A DNA stretch of 64,000 nt from Heterodera schachtii (Eukaryota > Nematoda > Chromadorea > Rhabditida > Heteroderidae). This document shows, one piece after another, positions 55,469 through 64,000 of the stretch (position 1 is the stretch's first letter; each line of letters begins with the position of its first letter). The DNA is taken from assembly GCA_023374025.1 (NCBI GenBank), contig SIJG01000101.1:186001-250000 (forward strand), written 5' to 3'. The notes under the pieces are model-generated. The model saw only the letters and a program-made list of their open reading frames with translations, did not search any database and was not told the DNA's origin. A program made the translations under genes and the position numbers.

Positions 55469-56007
55469 TATCGCGGAATGGACAAAAAATCACTGGAAAG
55501 GAAATATTTCCCTCCAAGGGAATTCTTTCCTTTCCCTGTCCAACGGGGACAGTGTTGAAAAATGCAAGTGCTGAATTCAATGTCCAAATTTGGACACTGA
55601 AACTGAGAGTTCTCTGTAACCCTCTTAATGACCCAACCGGGGTCAAATTAATGGTCTGTATGAAAGGGCTCCTGATTGTCCCTTTTACAGATTGAGAGAA
55701 GAGCTTTTCTCTTACTCTTTATTCAATTAAATATAAATATAATTTGGTGAGTGGAAGTGGCTCTGAGAAGAAGTGAGGAGAATGAAAATGGGGCGGGCTT
55801 TTATACCCTCACAAATCAATGGGGCGGAGCAAATCACGTGGACAAATGCACATACAAAAAATCGATCGATGACTCATAGGGAAAATGAATGCACAGGGAA
55901 AAGGATGACTCATAATTAAAAGAAGCGACTGAGAGAAAATTGATCGATAAATTAATGAACAAAAAACTAATTAAATGTTTAATGAATTTATGTCGCTTTC
56001 CGCGACA
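55469..56007 (-). repeat. 5' LTR of the BEL/Pao element
   Basis: 539 bp, 538 identical to the 3' LTR at offset 9,471. In element orientation transcription would start here and read toward lower coordinates. Confidence 0.95.
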
Positions 56008-56012
56008 AGTGT
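56008..56012. other. Target-site duplication, right (AGTGT)
   Basis: Matches 45,993-45,997 exactly. Confidence 0.95.
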
Positions 56013-59000
56013 CTCACAAACATAAATGTTAACTTTTCATATTAGGTGTGAAATGTGTGACAATAAATTTTTTGACTAATTGCATGTATAAATGAATCAG
56101 ACTTATATAATAAATTTTCTCAAAGGCTTTTAAGGCAAAAAACAAAGAATAACCCAAAATCAAAAAGATTTAAAACTCATTAATGTTTAATGGAATTTTG
56201 AATAAAAAAAAATCAAAAAATATTTCATCTCATCATTAAAGCACAGACAGTTGTTCTCGATTCTTTGAAATTCGGAGAAGAATTGGCCTTGACAATTCAA
56301 AAAACATTTATTAAATGACCCGAATTTTCATAAAATCACAAAAATGTATTTGATTTACACAAAATTATTGAATTTTATTTAATGGGTATTGGGTTTTAAA
56401 TGATGTAAGAAAGCATAAAATTTTAATAAGAATATCAGAAAGGTTAAATATTTAATAACTATTAATTCATCCATTGATGGCTATATATATAAAAATATTA
56501 TTTAGAAAAAATTTACTCAAATAAGTCCTAAAACATTTCAGCATGGAAACATCCACCTAGCATGATATTAAAAGACCTTAGCATTTTCTGTAAAATTAAA
56601 AGCCAAAATTACACAAAACCAAATAAAAAATATTGTATCAAAAAGGAGAAAAACTAGAGAACTGTATTTACGAGACACTACGGTATTGCTGACCAATGAG
56701 GGTATCATTAGAAAAAAAATGAAATGGAAAATTAGTAAGTTTTAATTAATAAAAAAATTAAAGCATGAAGTCAAGGAATAGAAACATAAGGGCTGAAATA
56801 TGATAATTATTAACCATAAAACAAAATTACATTCGCCTTTTAAACCGAAACGTCATAAAATTAAGAACGAGAAGCAATACAAAAATAAAACTAATAAATC
56901 AATTAACATAAAAAGCATATTTCACTAAAGGGATAAACATTCTTTTGGAAAGAAAGATTTCTAGTGATCTAATGTAATTTAAGAAGCACAAAATATCAAA
57001 AAACTTTTCAATGAAAACATTGAAAATGTTAAAATATAAAATAAAATTTTCATTTACAAAATATAAGAATGGAAATTTAGTGAGTAAATGTTTTGCATTG
57101 GTTATTTCGAGATGCCAAATTTCATTTTGTGTAACCATCGCTATATGTTTTTTTTAAGTAAATATATTAATGTGCAAAAAATTTTTTCGTTTAATAATTT
57201 TTATTATATTGTAAATAAAATTAAAAATCGTCATCCGTCCACTGCTTTGGCTCTATATTCTTTTGGAAGAAATATCCAAATTCTTTTAAAACAAAATACC
57301 GTGAATAATTTGAAAAAATTTTCTTTAAAATTATTTTCTTCATAGAAATTTTTTATACACCAGAATTTTCGGTTTTGGTTTGTATATTGTTACAAGTATT
57401 ATTTTTTACTTTTAATTGAATATAAAACTTTTCCACAATTGTGGCAAATAATCAATACGAATTTGTCCTTAATGTAAATTGTTTTTTAATATATTAAATA
57501 AAATCATGAAAAATATGAATTGTAATTACATTTATTTAAACACAATATTTATCCTTTTTATAGTTCATAATATATGAGATAGATAAAATTATAAATTGTA
57601 ATGAATATAACTTTTTTCAAAAAAAAGAATGTTTGTAATATTTAATATAATTAAGTAATTTATACTGCTCGTATATTTTGTTTATTCTCTAATTTTATTT
57701 GGTTGTTTAATAAAATTTTGCTTTGAATAATAAACTCATGCACTTTAATAAAATCAAGTTCCCACTCAATCATATATGTTATTTAAAATTTCGCTGAGCA
57801 TAACAGTAAATTGCTTAGAGTTCTTTCTGTTGTTAAATAAAACATTCTTATTTTAATTATTATATTTAATTCATTATTTTTTCAATTTTATTATTTAATA
57901 TATTTTATTACAGATTTTGTTTTAATTTTAATACAACCATTTGTATGTTGGTTTATTAATTCCATTTTTTGTTTTCTAAATATTTTCTCTTATTTTAAAT
58001 ATTTAATCAAACAAGTTGGTATTAAAAATTCTGTATCAAAACAATTTAACAAATTTTGTATTTTGTTAATTGAATGCGATTAATATACCAAATTATTAAT
58101 TAAATATTTCATTAACGGCTTGATTCACAGAATTTTTTAAATAATAATTTTGTTTCATTATGCTTTTAATGAAAACACTATGTTTTTCTCTTTAATAATT
58201 GCTTGTTGGCTGAACAAAGATTAGGGCAACTTTAATCGTAAATGTTAAATGAATTTATAATTTTTTCAGTTAAATTACACTGACAATATTAAGCGTGTAT
58301 GCTCCCCTTTCATTTTGAATGAGCCGGTTATTGCACATTTTCTAGCTACTTGATGTTTAGTATATATTTTTTGTTATTTGTTTGTTAAATTAAAATTATT
58401 TTTCTTTATAGATTTTTAAGAATTTATTTTAATAAAAATTTTAATTAGCATTTAAAAATATTATTGATTTAAATGTCATTTCAAAATATAATTCATTCAT
58501 AATCATTATTATTAATTTTAAATTTATATATAATTACCGTCTAATCCTTTGAATAAATTTTCATCATAATTGAAATATTGAAAGCCACTAAGAAAAATAA
58601 CAAGTTTTAAATTTTGACCAATTATAATTTTTTTATTACAGCTAAAAGTTTTGTACAAATAATAGAAGGGTTTTATATATAAAATATTCATCTTTGATAA
58701 TAATTTTTCTTTATTACTACAAATAAACATGTACAAGTACTTAATTTAGGGGCAAAGTTGCTGAACAGCGAAAACAATCGACGAATTGGAAATATAGTAA
58801 AAATATAATAATAATAAAGATGGACATTAAAGAAAACATAAGTTTTTTCAAGGAAAATTTAAATACAAATTGGTAATTAATTTTTTAATTTTTATTACCT
58901 CGTAAGCTAAATTGACGCTTTATCTGTTGTCATTTGATAAATTTTGTAATTTTTTTTTGATTTGCGAAATATAAAGATCTCAAATTTTTTGATAAATATT

Positions 59001-62000
59001 TAAATTAATTTATATCATTTAAATTGCTAAAAATTCTTATTAGCAATATTTTAATTAAAATATTTTTTTCTGGAAATAAATTAAATTTTGCTTAATTTAA
59101 AAGTTAGATATTTAAAAATCACAGAAAAGCTCATATTATTATTTTTTTAGAAAATTAACAAAAATTAAATTTTTATCATAAATTAATACCCTTCATTCAA
59201 TTAATAAATTTATGGAGACAGTCTAAAATTGACATTTTTCCTAACGTAAACACAGAACCACAAATAGTAGAGATTTCCGCCTCAAAAAAAAATATTCTAA
59301 ACTTTCTTAGAGTTTTGATTATATTTGTATGAATGAGATAATTAAAATTAATTTTAAATTAGGAAAGGATTATTTTTCAACTCACGCATATTAATGTTCT
59401 TGTTTTAACTTGCTCGTACAGTATTTTATTGTTTTTTAAATGTAATTTTTAAAATTTTTGCTGACATTGACAGTGATATTTATATTCATTTACTGATTTT
59501 TGCATTCGTTATTTAATTTAACGCCTTTATATTGGATTCAAATGTATTATATGAATTAATATTATTTTTTGAATGATTTTTAAAATATAATTAATTGACA
59601 TGTACTCATAATTTTTCTGTTTAAAATGCTATTTATTTATTTAAAAATCAAATCAAATTTTAAATTATATTTTTTTATATGTAATGTTCTTTTGCTGATG
59701 TCGTTTAAAAATCTGAAAAGATTTAGGCTAAATGTTGTCTTATTAAAGTAATAATTAAAATAGGTAAGCGTTTTTTATTTTGATTGAAAATTTTAAATAT
59801 TTTAACTTAGTTTTTCATGATACAAGCAATAAACAGGTTTTTGTATTTTTTGTTTCTATTACATTTTACTATAGTTTAAGTTTAATTAAATTATTTTAAA
59901 TTTTTGTAAAAAAGTTTTTTTCCAATTTTTAAAAAAATTATTGTTCTTTTACTTACTTTAAATTTGTAATTTAATTTTGTTTAACAAAATTTCTTTATAT
60001 ATCAAAACTCGACATTGTGATTCGTTTCATGTATGACGACTCTTCTTCCGTAATCTTTTTGTTTTAATTATTAAATTTTTCTATGTATAATTTAACTATT
60101 ATTCATCTTATTTGAATTATTTTTAAATATGAGTTATAAATTTTCTTACTTTTGTATTCTTCATACTTTGTTTTATAATGTTACCGGACTAGAAGCAAAA
60201 GAATTCTCGACGAAACTAGGCATTGAATGACAACTTTTTCGGGGACAATTGTTGATTAACGAATTAACGGAATGGCGTATTATTTTTATCTGACTGAAAG
60301 ACAACGTGCTTATATAATTTAAATTTTAAATAATTTATCAGAGTAAAATGTTTTTATAACTTTACGATCAAATAAATTTAAATATTTTTTTAAATTTGTA
60401 CATATTTATATTTATTTGAACGATGATGTTTGACATTAAAATTCCTTGTGTCGATACCCTACCCATTTTACGAGGTAATATTGGCATCCGTTTTTTTTAT
60501 TTTTGCTGATTATAATTTAAATTTGCACAAAAATTCCCTGAAGAAATTATTTATCATTTACTGATGAAGTGCATAAATTTTTTAACTTTTATATCACCGA
60601 AAGTTTTTGTGGGGTTTAATGAATATTTTATTTTTGCCAATTATTTCCATTTCTTAGTTGAATTAAGTTGAAGTTAGTGATTGATTATTTTTTTACATCC
60701 GAAGAAATGATTGTTTATTTTCTTTATTTTATTAAATCAAGCTAGCCAATAATATATATATATTTAACATTGTTTATTTCAATTTTTTATAAGGTGGACA
60801 ATCTTTTATTGTATATATTACTTTATAATATCTAAAGAATTTTGTGAATAAGTTAAATGTGATTATATTTTGTTTTAATTCTTCAGAATTTTCTTTTGTA
60901 AATTTAAGAAACGTGATCGCTGCTTATTAAGACAGTTGAGAACCATTATTATTGTAAATTCATTATTTATGAGTTGAGTATTGAATTAAATTTTTTGAGT
61001 CTCTATTAATATGAATGCTTTTAATTATTTCGCTTTTAAATTAATAAATAATAAGCCTTTTAATAATAAAAATTTTAATTGTTGTAATCATTTTACATTA
61101 AACTTTCGAGACAAAGCACTCTGATAAAATATTTTATTTTTTATTTGTTTTATCATCTTATCAGACATGTTTTATTGATAGATTTTATTTAATTATATTA
61201 TGAATTTTTTTGCATTAATGTTTGATAAATTTGTTGGACTTGTTTAAAATATAAAAAATTCTCCCATTATTTTTATAATTTCAAATGCAAATTAAAATAA
61301 TTATTGTCTTTCATTAGTATGTAATTGACTTTCATTTAATTTAACTTTGGTAAAGTGTATAATTTTTATTAATTTGTTGTACAGAGCAATAAGACATTTA
61401 TCATAAATCAATATCATTTTTAAATCATTCCGTTTCGGAGTCGGAGGGTCATTAAATATTTTATTTTATTCAATGTGTATAAAAAAAAAGTATTAGACAA
61501 AAAAAAATAGAAATGATATATTTAATTTCATTTTCTAAATTAATTATTTAACAATTTCATATAATTCTCAAAACTATTCAAAAAACAAAATATGAAAAAG
61601 ATGAAAAGTTTACTAGGGAAAATCTTTCTAATTCCTATAAAAACATTTAAACAACCGAGTGGCATGCTTTTTACAAAACTCATAAACAATAATTGTCAAA
61701 ACATATTAATTTAATGATTATAAATAATTTACTTTTCTTTTTTCAGTATTTGCCTTTTTTTCTTACAAAATGGAAACTCTGCAACTCAAATTGTGCTTTT
61801 ATTTTATAAATAGTTACAATTAAATTTTTTAAAGTGATAAAAATTATTAATTTAAGGTTATATTTTATTAAAATAAACTTTCATTAAAATTACCATGTTC
61901 ATTTAGCGCTTAATACTTTTTGAATATATTTGATTTTTGTGTTTTTTCCATTTATAATTCTCGAGCAATAGGGCAAACTTTTTATTTCAATAAGTCTGGA

Positions 62001-64000
62001 TAAATAGGATGATTCATTTGAGTAAATAAATTGGGAATGGATTTATAAATTCTTTAAAATTTCCTACGTTAAGTGCTTTATGGTAAATGTTTTGTAGTTA
62101 TCATGCATTCATCATATTCGGTATAAAATTTCTATTGGTTGAAATATAATTTATTTGTTGTAATTTGGATTTACCAGAAAAGTTTTATGTCTTTAATTAC
62201 GTATACAATAAGACAAAAAACAATCATCTGTTGGAGGAATCTTAACAAGAATTTTTTTATTAAAAAAATATTTATTGGATAATCTCTTCATATATTTGTA
62301 TTAAGTTTTTTGAATAGTTGTCATTGCTTTATAATAAATGAATATAATTTTTATTTAAATTTTTAAATTCTAACTTTTGAATTTTTCTTTTTTATCTAAT
62401 ATTGCAAAATTTACATTTCATTTTTTGTTATTTAATTGTTTGTTTGTTTTTTGCTATTTTTATTTATTATTTTATTACTTTCAAAATGATATTTTGTAAA
62501 AATTGTTTTAAAATAGAATAATTATTCATTGTATCTAATTAAATTTAAATGGCATGCTCATTTTGTTTTTATTATCAAATGAGCAAATTATTTTCCGATT
62601 TGCAGCACTTCTATTTATTAGAATAGAAAGCTAGTAAATTTTACTTGTTTTGTACAAAATAACTTTGGTTTTTAGAGAAAATAATTAATAAAAGCATTTT
62701 TGATAAATTTCCATTTTTTGCAATTTTATAAAGTAACTAAAATTAATAGGTTCATAAATTTTCTCATTTTGAAATTAAATGCGTTTTTAATATTTTTTGT
62801 CTAAAAATAGAATTTGACGTGTTTGTGGATAGGTTTTTAAAATGAATTGCAATTATTTGTGTGATTTTCACTTTTTATTTGGGGAATTAATAATCAATTT
62901 TTAAATACATGGAAACAAGCTGAAAGCCCATCAATACTCCAATAAGGAATCATGTACGCATTTTTGAACAATAATTGTTAAATTTGAAAATTTGGCTTTC
63001 GATTTTTTTAAACCAAAAACCTTTTAAGCCAAAAAAACTAATTGCCAAAATTTTTAGTTTCAATTAATAATTAACCAAATTTAAAATCTAAAGCTATTAA
63101 ATGATACCATTTTACATGTCTAACATTTTTTGTTTTTGTAAAAAATTTCTAAATTTAGGGGTGTAATTTTTAAATAGTTATTTTTTAATGTGAAAATAAT
63201 TTAAAATTAAGACAAACTATTTTATTCACTGATTGCAATCACAAATAAGGTACATTTCCTTTCCAACATTTTCTTAGAAATATTTAGCAAGAAAAAAAAT
63301 TTGGGGGAGAATTTTTGAGAAAATTTTCAAATTCTTAGGGGTGTAGTTTTGAAAATTTTTAGGTCGATTCTTAGGGGTGTATTTTTTGTTTTTATTTCCT
63401 TTTTGGAAAATTTTAAAAAATTGCCAAAAGACAAGAAAATTTTATGAAAATTCGTCTCCAACATTTTTATTTATTTTCTTGACCAGTTGCAATTGTGCAA
63501 GCGAAATTGATCAAAAATTGACTTTTAATGTTTGTCAAGATGATGGATGTTTGAGTTGGCAATAAATAAAGTTAAACTAATAAAATTAATAATTAACTAA
63601 AATATATTAATAGATTGTTAGAAAAATTATTAATTAGATATTCCTTAACAACATTGTTATGAAATTTCATTTTTCTTTACATTTATTTGATTGCTTTTTG
63701 ATTTTATAATTATTGCATTTTTACATTTTAATGTTTGCGCACGGTGTAAAACCTTTTTTGTCGTAATTTTTCTTTTTCAAATGCTTTTCAAAATTATTTT
63801 CATTTCTGTGACTCGAACTAATAGAAACTTTGAATGCAACAAAAAACAAACTTTGATTACTAGTTTTACTTTTTATCCATTAGTTTTATTTTAATTTTCA
63901 GTGATTATTTTAAAGATCTCTGTTTTTTCTTTCTGATTTATTAAAGTACAAATATATTATCGCAAAAAGTAGGTTTAATCAAATTTAAAATATTGTTTTC
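56013..64000. other. 8 kb of very AT-rich DNA, no supportable gene
   Basis: Open frames are short and made of F, I, K, L, N, S and Y codons, without splice context. Slightly richer spots at 60,180-60,300 and 60,440-60,490 have no usable frame. 62,910-63,020 (GGAAACAAGCTGAAAGCCCA TCAATACT) is a diverged copy of a repeat also at 21,680-21,740 and 38,690. 63,290-63,560 contains AGGGGTGTA repeats and a 62-codon frame ending in NVCQDDGCLSWQ that is not supported by anything else. The stretch may be intergenic or part of very long introns. Confidence 0.5.

Larger units (their letters stand above)
45998..56007 (-). mobile_element. Complete BEL/Pao LTR retrotransposon with envelope-like gene (10,010 bp)
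   Basis: Two 539-bp LTRs enclose, in minus-strand order, a primer-binding site, Gag, protease-RT-RNase H, integrase with its C-terminal module, and an envelope-like glycoprotein. The RT/RNase H/integrase order and the DUF1759-like Gag identify BEL/Pao. The envelope region resembles the phlebovirus G2 type known from some nematode BEL/Pao elements (Tas of Ascaris, Cer7-type of Caenorhabditis). LTRs differ at only one position and the 5-bp target duplication is intact, so insertion is very recent. The long frames lack internal stops, but the Pol region is split by frame changes, so autonomous activity is uncertain. Confidence 0.95.

Noticed and set aside
56013..64000. Short Phe/Ile/Lys-rich frames as small genes
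   Set aside because: Composition follows the AT bias, with no splice or start context.

Overview
The window looks like nuclear DNA of a plant-parasitic cyst nematode (Globodera/Heterodera type). It is very AT-rich, with short GC-richer islands that behave like exons (short introns, GT...TTTCAG borders). It carries broken members of the F-box-like family that I recall as greatly expanded in Globodera and Heterodera, and degenerate TTAGGC/GCCTAA blocks resembling the nematode telomere unit. No rRNA gene, CRISPR array or bacterial-type operon is visible. The genus call rests on recalled family resemblance, not on a search.

Region by region: 1-4.6 kb has a (CGGTTTTT)-type simple repeat, a fragment of an F-box family gene (1,629-1,880) and a nearly full-length but frameshifted F-box family pseudogene (2,574-4,625). 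5.7-6.9 kb is a MITE with G-rich internal repeats and a nested inverted repeat. 10.4-12.0 kb holds two related minus-strand coding remnants, one with a polyglutamine tract. 13.5-18 kb is AT-rich with scattered exon-like islands and a tandem duplication. 18.7-19.8 kb is a third, partial copy of sequence that also lies in the first palindrome. 20.4-22.2 kb is a second F-box family pseudogene with a MITE in its intron.

Two large inverted duplications follow. Palindrome 1 has arms 22,417-27,972 and 29,729-35,526 around a 1.76-kb spacer. Each arm carries an apparently identical four-exon gene (25,252-26,642 minus; 31,059-32,449 plus) encoding a predicted secreted 362-residue protein: signal peptide, acidic region, then four tandem helix-turn-helix-like units of about 50 residues. 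This is my best candidate for an undescribed system. Palindrome 2 has arms 36,906-39,776 and 40,952-44,017, with pol III-type tRNA-like sequences at its inner ends and a GGACG hairpin at its outer ends.

45,993-56,012 is a complete, very young BEL/Pao LTR retrotransposon on the minus strand: 539-bp LTRs differing at one position, a 5-bp AGTGT target-site duplication, Gag, protease-RT-RNase H, and an integrase frame that runs into an envelope-like glycoprotein region of phlebovirus G2 type. The three reading frames are each offset by -1. From 56,013 to the end I see only AT-rich DNA without a supportable gene.

The retroelement genes would act together as Gag, Pol and Env of one transposon. The secreted HTH gene pair, the F-box family remnants and the smaller exon islands look like accessory, fast-turnover gene content in a repeat-rich compartment. 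Because both palindromes are nearly identical arm to arm, a whole-genome-amplification or assembly artefact has to be excluded before biological weight is put on them.
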